A stretch of 64,000 nt of DNA from an uncultured Ulvibacter sp. Lineage in GTDB: Bacteria > Bacteroidota > Bacteroidia > Flavobacteriales > Flavobacteriaceae. The first letter of the stretch is position 1, and each line of letters begins with the position of its first letter. The notes below the pieces were generated by a model, which saw nothing but the letters and a program-made list of their open reading frames with translations, ran no database searches and was not told where the DNA came from. Position numbers and translations under genes: made by a program. Positions 8,950-17,358 of this stretch are shown in pieces. The stretch spans positions 94,246 through 158,245 of the forward strand of contig CAJXZB010000002.1 of NCBI GenBank assembly GCA_913063405.1. Direction: 5' to 3'.

Positions 8950-9725
8950 TCAAGAACATTTTAAAAGGAATACGAGCGTACTGGGGAACTTTCAAACTAA
9001 TAAACGAGTTGGGGTTGTGGAAGTATTTCGGAATTCCTATGGCTATTAGTTTTGTGACTGCTTCGCTTATCGGTTTTTCAGCTTGGGGTTTTTCAGACAA
9101 TATAGGTGCCCTCATCGCCAAGGCTTGGGTTTGGGAGTGGGGATCAGAAACCTTTAGAACCATAAGTGAAATTCTTGGAGGAATAACTATCGTGGCCGTA
9201 GGACTCATTCTTTACAAGCATATTGTGATGGCCTTCAGTGCTCCGTTTATGAGCCCTGTTTCTGAAAAAATTGAGACGCATTTAAAAGGAACGACTCACC
9301 AACACCGAAATACCTCCAATGCATCGCAACTATGGCGTGGAATACGTATTAATGTTCGTAATTTAGGAATGGAATTATTACTTACCATCCCGATTCTGAT
9401 TTTGAGTTTCATCCCTGTAATTAATATTGTTACCTCCGTTTTATTATTTTTAGTGCAATCGTATTATGCTGGCTTCGGGAATATGGATTACACCCTAGAA
9501 CGTCATTTTGAAGTAAAAGAAAGTGTTCAATTTGTAAAACGAAATCGAGGCGTTGCCATAGGAAATGGTATTGTGTTTATGACTATGTTATTAATTCCCG
9601 TAATTGGAATTATCCTGGTGTTACCTCTTTCAGTTACTGCCTCCACTACAGAAACAGTTCGACTCATTGACAATACCAAGCAATTAAAAAATTCAGAACC
9701 TATTCATAAAAAAATATATGGATAA
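8946..9725 (+). CDS. EI24-domain (CysZ-like) integral membrane protein
   Basis: This 259-residue membrane protein has about four to five hydrophobic segments, an N-terminal [20 protein letters not shown] amphipathic stretch, the AFSAPFMSPVSEKIE loop and a VQSYYAGFGNMDYTLERH motif. This pattern is typical of the EI24/CysZ family. CysZ transports sulfate in some proteobacteria; the role of Bacteroidota homologues is unclear and I do not assign sulfate transport. It overlaps both neighbours (ATGA before, 8 bases after), so it is coupled within the heme operon. Confidence 0.82.
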   Translation: MIKNILKGIRAYWGTFKLINELGLWKYFGIPMAISFVTASLIGFSAWGFSDNIGALIAKAWVWEWGSETFRTISEILGGITIVAVGLILYKHIVMAFSAPFMSPVSEKIETHLKGTTHQHRNTSNASQLWRGIRINVRNLGMELLLTIPILILSFIPVINIVTSVLLFLVQSYYAGFGNMDYTLERHFEVKESVQFVKRNRGVAIGNGIVFMTMLLIPVIGIILVLPLSVTASTTETVRLIDNTKQLKNSEPIHKKIYG

Positions 9726-10248
9726 TTCAAAGACGTTTAATATTAGTGAAATGGAAATGAAGGATGCGAAAAGCCTTCAACAACTAATGACGTCAAACAT
9801 GGAGCACTTCGGAAAGTTTCTTCCCATGACACTTTCCCAGAATCAAACCTTAATGCAATCTGAAGTCTATATTTCTAAAAAAGCATTAGAAAACAAAGCT
9901 AAGACTACAATAACATTTGCCATTAAGGAAAAAAGTAGCGATGCGGTCGCGGGACTCGTCATTATTAAGAATATTGACCTAGCCAAGAAACAAGGTGAAT
10001 TCACCTATGGGATCGGAAAGGATTTTCAAGGTTGGGGTTGGACGACAAGTGCTGTTAGAAAAATGACCGACTATGCGTCAAAAAAATTAGGTTTGAAAAT
10101 TCTTCAAATAATTACACATAAAACCAATCTTGGAAGTTGCAAAGTTGCAGAAAAAAGCGGTTTTCTATGGAAACGTACCTTAATTAACGAATTTACTCCA
10201 CCTAATGGAAAACCTATGGATATGGAGCTATACGAACTTAGTTTATGA
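9718..10248 (+). CDS. GNAT-family N-acetyltransferase (RimJ/RimL type)
   Basis: The 176-residue protein fits the RimJ/RimL group, which acetylates N-terminal amino groups of proteins from acetyl-CoA. Supporting features are the GEFTYGIGKDFQGWGWTTSA acetyl-CoA loop (residues about 92-111) and the KTNLGSCKVAEKSGFLWKRT segment, where the usual N-x-x-S-x-x-V-x-E-K-x-GF motif is clear. It is translationally coupled to EI24 upstream and to hemF downstream (ATGA). The target is unknown. Confidence 0.88.
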   Translation: MDNSKTFNISEMEMKDAKSLQQLMTSNMEHFGKFLPMTLSQNQTLMQSEVYISKKALENKAKTTITFAIKEKSSDAVAGLVIIKNIDLAKKQGEFTYGIGKDFQGWGWTTSAVRKMTDYASKKLGLKILQIITHKTNLGSCKVAEKSGFLWKRTLINEFTPPNGKPMDMELYELSL

Positions 10249-11147
10249 AGAATCAATTTGTAAAATACATTCGAAACCTTCAAGACCAAATCACTTCGGG
10301 TTTGGAAAAGGTGGATGGTAAAGCGATCTTTCAAGAAGATATTTGGAAGCGCGCAGAGGGTGGTGGTGGACGTACCCGTGTTATTGAAAACGGAAACGTT
10401 TTTGAAAAAGGAGGTGTGAATATTAGCGAGGTTCACGGGAAACTACCTGAATCCATGCAGCAGTACTTTGGAGTAACAGACGCTGATTTCTTTGCCTGTG
10501 GATTGAGTTTGGTGCTTCATCCTAAAAACCCTTTTGTGCCAACGGTTCACGCCAATTGGCGTTATTTTGAAATGTATGATAAATTCGGTAATATTGCAGC
10601 CCAATGGTTTGGAGGAGGTCAAGATTTAACTCCATATTATTTATTTGAAGAGGACGCAAAGCATTTTCATACTGTATGTAAAAATGCCTGTGACACACAC
10701 AATTTGGAATTCTATCCAAAATATAAAAAGCAATGTGACGAATATTTTCACAATGCACATCGTAATGAAGGCCGTGGTATAGGAGGATTGTTTTTCGATC
10801 GTTTAACAACTTCAGAAGACATGCAAATGAGCGATTGGTATAAATTTGTTACTGAAGTTGGAGATAGTTTTTTGGAAGCCTATCTCCCAATTGTTGAAAA
10901 ACGAAAAAAATTATCTTTTTCCGAAGAAAACAGAAATTGGCAGGAGATACGCCGCGGACGTTATGTAGAATTTAATTTGGTTCACGACAAAGGGACCCTA
11001 TTTGGCCTAAAAACCAATGGACGAATAGAAAGTATTTTAATGAGCCTTCCTCCTCACGTACAATGGGTATACAACCACCATCCAGAGGCGGATAGTGCCG
11101 AAGAAAAGTTAATTAAGGTGTTACAACACCCAAAAGATTGGGTTTAA
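10245..11147 (+). CDS. hemF: Oxygen-dependent coproporphyrinogen III oxidase
   Basis: HemF converts coproporphyrinogen III to protoporphyrinogen IX using O2. The 300-residue protein shows the hallmark blocks RAEGGGGRTRVIENGNVFEK, VHANWRYFEM, WFGGGQDLTPYY, NEGRGIGGLFFD and GRYVEFNLVHDKGTLFGL. All conserved His and Arg positions that I can recognise are in place. Presence of the O2-dependent form shows an aerobic route; an anaerobic HemN is not in this window. It is coupled to the GNAT gene. Confidence 0.97.
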   Translation: MKNQFVKYIRNLQDQITSGLEKVDGKAIFQEDIWKRAEGGGGRTRVIENGNVFEKGGVNISEVHGKLPESMQQYFGVTDADFFACGLSLVLHPKNPFVPTVHANWRYFEMYDKFGNIAAQWFGGGQDLTPYYLFEEDAKHFHTVCKNACDTHNLEFYPKYKKQCDEYFHNAHRNEGRGIGGLFFDRLTTSEDMQMSDWYKFVTEVGDSFLEAYLPIVEKRKKLSFSEENRNWQEIRRGRYVEFNLVHDKGTLFGLKTNGRIESILMSLPPHVQWVYNHHPEADSAEEKLIKVLQHPKDWV

Positions 11148-11159
11148 TTAGAACGCAGG

Positions 11160-12212
11160 ATGAAAGACAACGCTATAATACTAACTTTTCTCTTATGTAG
11201 TTTTTTAACGCTGTCACAAACGGATAAAATAACCGTTAAATTAGACACTCTCATGGCTGAAAATGAATATTTCAACCCACTTTCAGACAAAATTAGTATT
11301 AGAGCGAACCTTAGTTCAAACATTAAATTCTATAAATTTCGTGACAGCGAAGCTTCTCTATCTCTTGAACCCAATAACAATTTGAGAACCTCTCTTACTG
11401 TAGATTATAAATTTATAGGATTCTCTTTAGGGTTTGCACCAAAGTTTTTTCCAGGTAATAACGACAATGAATTAAAAGGCAAGTCCCAGCTTTCTGGTAT
11501 TGGGTTTCAATTTAATTTCCGTAGATGGCTTCAAAAAGTTGGATATGAAAAGGTCTCCGGCTTTTATGTTAAAAATACCCGCGATTTTATTCCAAATTGG
11601 AGCGAAGGTGAAGACCCATATATTCAAATTCCAGCCTTATCGACAAAAACTTTTTCTGGGAGTACTGCTTATAAATTCAATGACAATTTTTCATTTTCTG
11701 CTGTGAACGGCTATTTCCAATGGCAATTAAAATCTGCTGGGAGTTTTATACCTACCTTCGACTACGATTACACTATATTTAAACTAAAGGCGGATCAAAC
11801 TCTTGATAATATTGAGAATACGTCAAACGAATTTAATCTAACCTTGAAAACCTCTTACTATCATACTTTTGTATTTAGGAAAAACTGGCTGCTTTCATTT
11901 ACAGGTTCGCCAGGAATAGGTCTGAATTTTGCAAGAGAAACTGATAAAAATTTTGATGCCAACACAACTACTAAAGAGAATTCTAATTATGCATATTACG
12001 TGCTTGATGGTTCTATAGTTTTAGGTTATAATTCCAAAACCTTTTATTCTGGAGCCAGGTATGATTGGAAAAATTTATCAAACTTTGATAAAAATCAGGA
12101 AAGTCTCTCGGTAGTCAATAATTTTTTTGAATTCTATATTGGTTATCATTTTGATGCACCAAATTTTATAAAAAAACCCTTCAACTGGTTTGAGAACAAA
12201 ACTAATTTATAA
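11160..12212 (+). CDS. DUF4421-like outer-membrane beta-barrel protein
   Basis: The 350-residue protein begins with a signal peptide (MKDNAIILTFLLCSFLTLSQ) and then shows alternating beta strands to the end, as in an outer-membrane barrel. The segments FKFRDSEASLSLEPNNNLRT, YKFIGFSLGFAPKFFPGNND and ELKGKSQLSGIGFQFNF resemble the Bacteroidota DUF4421 family. Function is unknown. It lies between hemF (12-base gap) and hemB (one base between its stop and the hemB ATG), so it is cotranscribed with heme genes. A link to heme or iron uptake would be speculation. Confidence 0.82.
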   Translation: MKDNAIILTFLLCSFLTLSQTDKITVKLDTLMAENEYFNPLSDKISIRANLSSNIKFYKFRDSEASLSLEPNNNLRTSLTVDYKFIGFSLGFAPKFFPGNNDNELKGKSQLSGIGFQFNFRRWLQKVGYEKVSGFYVKNTRDFIPNWSEGEDPYIQIPALSTKTFSGSTAYKFNDNFSFSAVNGYFQWQLKSAGSFIPTFDYDYTIFKLKADQTLDNIENTSNEFNLTLKTSYYHTFVFRKNWLLSFTGSPGIGLNFARETDKNFDANTTTKENSNYAYYVLDGSIVLGYNSKTFYSGARYDWKNLSNFDKNQESLSVVNNFFEFYIGYHFDAPNFIKKPFNWFENKTNL

Positions 12213-12213
12213 T

Positions 12214-13203
12214 ATGTATCCACTTAGAAGAAATCGTCGATTACGCTCCTCTGAAGTCATTAGAAGCCTGATAAGAGAAACTATCATAAGTCCGAATGAT
12301 TTTCTCGTACCTCTCTTTGTGGTGGAAGGAAAAAGCATAAAAGAAGAAATTACCTCTATGCCAAATTACTATCGTTTTAGTCTTGATTTATTGGCTTCGG
12401 AAGTAAAGGAATTATGGGCAATGGGATTAAAATCGGTATTGCTGTTCGTCAAAGTTCCTGACAACCTAAAGGACAATGTGGGAAGCGAAGCGTTGAATCC
12501 AAAAGGTCTTATGCAACGTGCAATCAAAACTGTGAAAGACAGCTGTCCAGAAATGCTAGTCATGACAGATGTTGCCTTAGATCCATACTCAAGTTTTGGC
12601 CACGATGGAATTATTTCAGAAGGAAAAATTATTAATGATGACACCAATGGAGTTTTAGCTGAAATGTCCTTATCTCACGCTATGGCAGGCGCCGATTTTG
12701 TGGCTCCAAGCGATATGATGGACGGGCGTATTTTTGAAATACGAAGTTTACTAGAAGATGAAGGGTTTCATGATACTGGTATCATGAGCTATAGTGCTAA
12801 GTATGCCTCTGCATTTTATGGTCCATTTCGTGACGCTCTAGACTCTGCTCCTGTCGACCAACAAAATATTCCGAAGGACAAAAAAACCTATCAAATGGAT
12901 TTTGCCAACAGAGACGAGGCGATTAAAGAAACCCTGATGGACATACAAGAAGGTGCGGATATTGTGATGGTGAAACCAGGTCTGAGTTATCTAGATATTG
13001 TAAGAGATGTTCGCAATGCAGTGGATGTTCCTGTGGCCGTTTATCAAGTAAGTGGAGAATATGCCATGTTGAAAGCTGCTGCCGAAAAAGGTTGGTTGGA
13101 TCACGATGCGGTAATGATGGAACAATTAGTTTCTATAAAAAGAGCCGGAGCTCATATTATTGCTTCCTATTTTTCCAAAGATGTCGTGAAACTAATTTCC
13201 TAA
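12214..13203 (+). CDS. hemB: Porphobilinogen synthase (delta-aminolevulinate dehydratase)
   Basis: HemB condenses two 5-aminolevulinate molecules to porphobilinogen. The start at ATG 12214 gives MYPLRRNRRLRSSEVIRSLI, the standard beginning of the family; an in-frame TTG at 12190 would add eight residues overlapping the previous gene and is unlikely. The Schiff-base lysines are in MSYSAKYASAFYG (about Lys196) and VMVKPGLSYLD (about Lys254). The metal site region reads DVALDPYSSFGHDG, with Asp in place of the Cys cluster of zinc enzymes, so this is a Mg-type HemB. It is the last recognised gene of the heme operon. Confidence 0.97.
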   Translation: MYPLRRNRRLRSSEVIRSLIRETIISPNDFLVPLFVVEGKSIKEEITSMPNYYRFSLDLLASEVKELWAMGLKSVLLFVKVPDNLKDNVGSEALNPKGLMQRAIKTVKDSCPEMLVMTDVALDPYSSFGHDGIISEGKIINDDTNGVLAEMSLSHAMAGADFVAPSDMMDGRIFEIRSLLEDEGFHDTGIMSYSAKYASAFYGPFRDALDSAPVDQQNIPKDKKTYQMDFANRDEAIKETLMDIQEGADIVMVKPGLSYLDIVRDVRNAVDVPVAVYQVSGEYAMLKAAAEKGWLDHDAVMMEQLVSIKRAGAHIIASYFSKDVVKLIS

Positions 13204-13262
13204 ATTTACAGATATGAAAACGCTGCCCATCTATTTTCTTTTTATTCTGTACAACTGCAATT

Positions 13263-13727
13263 ATGGCCCAACAAACTGACGTTAAATTGGCATTTCTTGA
13301 AAAATGGGAAAATTCAAAAAACTATCTTATTGGTATTGCTCAAGCAATACCCGAAGAGGATTACATCTTCAAACCAACCCAGCGGCAGATGAGTTTTCAG
13401 GAGCAACTCATGCTTATAAAAGGAAACATGGATTGGTTGAGCGCTACTTATTTCACCGAAACCGAATCTAATCGAGAAGAATCCTTAATTCCAGAAACAA
13501 AGGAAGAAACAATAAAGCTAGTTGGTGCTGCCTTTGATGCCACTTCGGAAATTATTAAAAATACCTCTGAAGAAACCTTAAGTGAAACTGTGGATTTCTT
13601 TGTTGGACCTAAAAGTAAACTTCAAATATTAAATTTACTTCAAGACCACGTTACACATCATCGCGGGCAACTCATTGTGTATCTGAACCTTAAAAATATA
13701 GAGCCTCCAAAATTTGTTGGTTGGTAG
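13263..13727 (+). CDS. DinB-family protein, signal peptide apparently lost by frameshift
   Basis: The 154-residue four-helix protein has the DinB C-terminal motif DHVTHHRGQLIVYL (two of the three usual metal-binding His). The region where the first His normally sits reads FQEQLMLIKGNMDWL, without His, so the metal site may be incomplete. DinB proteins include thiol-dependent transferases; no activity can be assigned. Upstream, an ATG at 14 bases into the gap (13214) encodes MKTLPIYFLFIL; a one-base shift near 13250 would join it to TTAIMAQQ and create a full signal peptide ending at this start. As read, translation begins at 13263 and the product is cytosolic. Confidence 0.8.
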   Translation: MAQQTDVKLAFLEKWENSKNYLIGIAQAIPEEDYIFKPTQRQMSFQEQLMLIKGNMDWLSATYFTETESNREESLIPETKEETIKLVGAAFDATSEIIKNTSEETLSETVDFFVGPKSKLQILNLLQDHVTHHRGQLIVYLNLKNIEPPKFVGW

Positions 13728-13790
13728 ATTTTTATCGTGCATTTAAGGCCATTCTTTTTATAAAGTTCTAACTTGTAAAAAAAAACCTCG

Positions 13791-14882
13791 ATGACGCTAC
13801 TATTAGTTTACGCGCTATTTTCAATCTTCTTTTCTTTTTTATGCTCCATTTTGGAAGCGGCATTATTAAGTTTTACTCCTACTTACCTAAAAGTAAAAAC
13901 TCAGGAGGGAAAGGGATTTGCTAAAACCTTAACAGCATTTAAAAAAGACATCGACCAACCGTTAATTGCTATTCTAACTCTAAATACTATCGCCCATACA
14001 GTAGGAGCCATACTCGTTGGTGTAGAGGCAGAAAAACTTCCTTACAAGGTTGACATCCTTGGCGTAAATATGGTAGGAATCGTTTCGGCCATTATGACTT
14101 TGCTAATCTTAATTGTTTCTGAAATAATTCCGAAAACTATTGGTGCCACTTACTGGAAGAAATTAGGAAGCTTTACAGCGCTGTTTTTAAAGGTTATTAT
14201 CTTTCCGTTGAAATATACAGGAATACTTTGGCTACTCACTTTGACTACAAAACTTATTGGCAAATCGGCTCATGTTAGTACTATGAGCAGGGAAGAATTT
14301 ATTGCTATTGCAGATACTGCGGAACAGGAAGGTGTTTTTGAAGAAAACGAAAGCGCCGTAATTAAAAATTTGCTCCTATTTAAATCAATAATTGCTAAAA
14401 ATGTCATGACTCCCTTTCCCGTTGTAACTAGTGAAGACGAATCGACATCACTACATGATTTTCACAAAACTCATAAAAATTTAAAATTTTCCAGAATTCC
14501 CATTTACAAGGAAAAGAGTCATAATATTACTGGATTTGTCCTTCGGGACGATCTACTAGAAGAAATTGTTGAAGAACATGGTGACAAACTCCTTGGTGAT
14601 ATTAAGCGGGATATAACTGTTGTACAGGACGAAACTCCCATACCCGATTTATTCGAGACCTTCATCAAGCAACGGGCACATATTGCTTTGGTAGTGGATG
14701 AATTTGGAAACACAACTGGTATTGTCACGATGGAAGATATTATTGAAACATTACTAGGTCTAGAAATAATGGACGAGAGTGACGCCATAGAAGATATGCA
14801 GGTGCAGGCCAGAAAAAACTGGGAACGACGAGCAAAACGTATGGGAATACGATTACAAGATAAAACCAAGGAAGATGAGTAG
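13791..14882 (+). CDS. CNNM/CBS-domain membrane protein (HlyC/CorC family)
   Basis: The first 150 or so residues form a DUF21/CNNM transmembrane domain with three to four helices (LLLVYALFSIFFSFLCSILE, IAILTLNTIAHTVGAILVG, LIVSEIIPKTIGA). A CBS pair follows (about 200-325), with MTPFPVVTSEDESTS and the closing GIVTMEDIIETLLG. The C-terminal CorC/HlyC domain present in many relatives is missing, so the protein is a short form of 363 residues. CNNM proteins take part in Mg2+ or other divalent cation transport, with the CBS domains sensing nucleotide. It overlaps the Ogt gene by 8 bases. Confidence 0.93.
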   Translation: MTLLLVYALFSIFFSFLCSILEAALLSFTPTYLKVKTQEGKGFAKTLTAFKKDIDQPLIAILTLNTIAHTVGAILVGVEAEKLPYKVDILGVNMVGIVSAIMTLLILIVSEIIPKTIGATYWKKLGSFTALFLKVIIFPLKYTGILWLLTLTTKLIGKSAHVSTMSREEFIAIADTAEQEGVFEENESAVIKNLLLFKSIIAKNVMTPFPVVTSEDESTSLHDFHKTHKNLKFSRIPIYKEKSHNITGFVLRDDLLEEIVEEHGDKLLGDIKRDITVVQDETPIPDLFETFIKQRAHIALVVDEFGNTTGIVTMEDIIETLLGLEIMDESDAIEDMQVQARKNWERRAKRMGIRLQDKTKEDE

Positions 14883-15375
14883 TGAGAGTTTATACATTCA
14901 AAATCTGGACACACCTATTGGTAGCATGCAGTTAAGTTTTAATTCTGAATTAGAATTGCTTGCAGCAGAATTCAAAGAAAGCGGAGAACCCGGCTATAAT
15001 ACCAGCGGTCACGAATTTCAAGAAATTAAAAATACGGTTAAACAACTTACCGAATATTTCGAAGGAACTCGCACCCAATTTAACTTAAAACTGTCTCCCG
15101 TAGGCACCGAGTTTCAGAAAAGAGTTTGGAAAGAATTACAAGAAATTCTATTCGGAAAAACAACCTCTTATCAAAAAATGGCCAACCAATTAGGAGATCC
15201 AAAAGTGATTCGCGCCGCCGCATCGGCTAACGGTAAAAATCCAATTGCTATTATTATCCCTTGCCATCGAGTGATAGGAAGCGACGGCTCTTTAACGGGT
15301 TATGCGGGAGGTTTGCATCGTAAAAAATGGCTGTTAGATCATGAGAATCCGGTAAAACAACAATCCCTTTTTTAA
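14875..15375 (+). CDS. ogt: Methylated-DNA--protein-cysteine methyltransferase
   Basis: This 166-residue protein takes the methyl group from O6-methylguanine onto its own Cys, a suicide DNA-repair reaction. The active-site motif IIPCHRVIGSDGSLTGYAGG is complete with acceptor Cys130, and the DNA-binding helix FQKRVWKELQ and the arginine finger VIRAAASANGKNP precede it. The length matches the Ogt form without an Ada domain. It is coupled to the CNNM gene by an 8-base overlap. Confidence 0.96.
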   Translation: MSSESLYIQNLDTPIGSMQLSFNSELELLAAEFKESGEPGYNTSGHEFQEIKNTVKQLTEYFEGTRTQFNLKLSPVGTEFQKRVWKELQEILFGKTTSYQKMANQLGDPKVIRAAASANGKNPIAIIIPCHRVIGSDGSLTGYAGGLHRKKWLLDHENPVKQQSLF

Positions 15376-15381
15376 TCTAAT

Positions 15382-16527
15382 ATGAAATACACAAAACGCT
15401 TTTTTAAGGGTCTAATCTTTCTACTACTTCTAATAGTTGTATTGCTTTATATTACCGACTACAACTATATTTTGAAAGGGGTTCGTGTGGTATACATGAC
15501 CGGGCATACAACTGCTTTTATTGATGACCATACCTATTTTGAAAATGAATCAATCCCTCCTAGTACCAAACCTCAACCATGGAATCATCATAAAGATTAC
15601 AACATTGTTGATGCTACCAGCGCACTTTTAGAAACGAACAAAGAACTTGGCACTATAGCTTTTCTTGTTATTAAAAATGACAGTATCTGGTATGAAAACT
15701 ATGCCGAATCCTACGGAAGGGAATCACAAACCAATTCCTTTTCAATGGCCAAGAGTATTACCTCAGCTTTGTTAGGCAAAGCAATTAACGATGGATATAT
15801 TAAAAATCTTAATCAACCTGTAAGTGATTTTTATCCCAAATTTGATAGTTCAATGAAGGTTGGTGATCTTTCCTCTATGGCCTCCGGTCTTAATTGGGAT
15901 GAATCTTATACGAGTCCGTTTAGTGTTACGGCCAGATCCTATTATGATGATAATTTAGCCGAAACAATTCTTAATCTAGAAGTGGTTGACACTCCTGGAG
16001 ATCGTTTTAAATACCTAAGTGGTAATACAGAATTACTCGGAATGGTGATTGAAAAAGCTAGTGGTAAAAAGTTAGCGACCTATCTTTCCGAAGCTTTCTG
16101 GGAACCTATGGGTTTCGAAAACGAAGCGCTTTGGCAAGTAGACGATCCCGAAAATCGATTGGCGAAGTCCTATTGCTGTATTGCCAGCAATGCACGCGAT
16201 TTTGCTCGTTTTGGAAAGCTGTACTCAAACTATGGGAAATGGAACGAGAAACAGCTAATCGATTCAAGTTTTGTAGCCAAATCTATCGTTCCTCGTTTTA
16301 AGGAAAGCCCTGAATATGGCTATGGTTTTTGGTTGAGTGATCATCTCGAAAAGGAAATTTTTGTTATGAGAGGTATTCTTGGACAGTATGTTATTTCAAT
16401 TCCTGAAGACGAGCTTATTATTGTACGCTTAGGCCATCAGCGCGGAGGACGTTCTGGGTTGCCTTTTACAAACGATTTCTACACTTACATTGATGCTGTT
16501 TACGAAATGCTAAACGCTGGCTCATAA
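15382..16527 (+). CDS. Serine hydrolase of the beta-lactamase/EstB family, membrane anchored
   Basis: The 381-residue protein has an N-terminal hydrophobic helix (residues about 10-25, FKGLIFLLLLIVVLLYI) without a clear cleavage site, so it is probably anchored with the enzyme in the periplasm. The SxxK nucleophile motif is SMAKSIT (Ser121, Lys124). The second motif, YLSGNTELLG, supplies the Tyr, and HQRGGRSG near the end fits the third box. The family includes class C-like esterases and peptidases; the substrate is not evident. It follows ogt after 6 bases and is probably in the same transcript. Confidence 0.9.
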   Translation: MKYTKRFFKGLIFLLLLIVVLLYITDYNYILKGVRVVYMTGHTTAFIDDHTYFENESIPPSTKPQPWNHHKDYNIVDATSALLETNKELGTIAFLVIKNDSIWYENYAESYGRESQTNSFSMAKSITSALLGKAINDGYIKNLNQPVSDFYPKFDSSMKVGDLSSMASGLNWDESYTSPFSVTARSYYDDNLAETILNLEVVDTPGDRFKYLSGNTELLGMVIEKASGKKLATYLSEAFWEPMGFENEALWQVDDPENRLAKSYCCIASNARDFARFGKLYSNYGKWNEKQLIDSSFVAKSIVPRFKESPEYGYGFWLSDHLEKEIFVMRGILGQYVISIPEDELIIVRLGHQRGGRSGLPFTNDFYTYIDAVYEMLNAGS

Positions 16528-16572
16528 ATTTTTTGTAATTTTAAGAATCACTCCTCGCAAGTAATTACACTT

Positions 16573-17286
16573 ATGCTTAAACGAATTAACTTGGAACATA
16601 TCCTTTTTTTGGATATTGAAACCGTTCCATTGCATTCCAATTTCAACGCTCTTGACGATACTTCAAAGCTTTTATGGGAATTAAAAACGAAGTATCAACG
16701 CAAGGAGGATTTTACTCCAGAAGAGTTTTATGATCGCGCAGGAATCTGGGCCGAGTTTGGCAAAATCATTTGTATTTCAGTGGGGTATTTTAAAATGACC
16801 GGGGATGTCCGAAATTTTCGTGTGACCAGTTTTCACGGAGAGGAGACGTCCATTTTAATTGAGTTTAAAGCCCTACTTGAAACACATTTCAATAGGCCTC
16901 ATCACGTTTTATGTGCTCATAATGGAAAGGAATTCGATTTCCCTTATATCGCAAGAAGAATGATCATTAATGGCATTGATATTCCTTTTAAATTGAATCT
17001 CTTCGGAAAAAAACCCTGGGAAGTACCTCATTTAGACACCTTAGAATTATGGAAATTTGGTGATTATAAAACATTTACTTCTTTGAAACTGATGGCACAC
17101 GTATTGGGTATTCCATCTCCTAAAGACGACATTGATGGAAGCCAAGTTCGAGATGTATACTACGAAGAAAATGATATAGACCGGATTGTCATCTATTGTG
17201 AAAAAGACACCATCACGGTCGCTCAAATATTTCTAAGACTTCGGAGTGAAGAAACACTAAACGACGACGAGATACTTTCAATTTAA
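16573..17286 (+). CDS. 3'-5' exonuclease of the DnaQ/PolB-like superfamily
   Basis: The 237-residue protein carries the DEDD exonuclease pattern: ILFLDIETVPL (Asp14, Glu16) is ExoI, HNGKEFDFPYIARRM is ExoII and YCEKDTITVAQIFLRL is ExoIII. This matches the group annotated as predicted PolB-like 3'-5' exonucleases, which stand alone without a polymerase domain. It probably acts on DNA or RNA ends in the cytoplasm. The gene ends just before a strong terminator. Confidence 0.9.
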   Translation: MLKRINLEHILFLDIETVPLHSNFNALDDTSKLLWELKTKYQRKEDFTPEEFYDRAGIWAEFGKIICISVGYFKMTGDVRNFRVTSFHGEETSILIEFKALLETHFNRPHHVLCAHNGKEFDFPYIARRMIINGIDIPFKLNLFGKKPWEVPHLDTLELWKFGDYKTFTSLKLMAHVLGIPSPKDDIDGSQVRDVYYEENDIDRIVIYCEKDTITVAQIFLRLRSEETLNDDEILSI

Positions 17287-17287
17287 T

Positions 17288-17322
17288 AAAAAGCCCATAC
17301 GTCAATGACGTATGGGCTTTTG
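17288..17322. terminator. Bidirectional rho-independent terminator
   Basis: Arms AAAAGCCCATACGTCA and TGACGTATGGGCTTTT form a near-perfect stem with A tract before and T tract after. It separates the rightward exonuclease gene from the leftward M4 protease gene and can serve both. Confidence 0.9.
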
Positions 17323-17358
17323 GGTAAAATAAACTAAGTTAGGTTTGAAAACTTCAAT

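Noticed and set aside
12190..12213. Upstream TTG as start of hemB
   Set aside because: It lies inside the previous gene, and the ATG at 12214 gives the standard HemB N-terminus.
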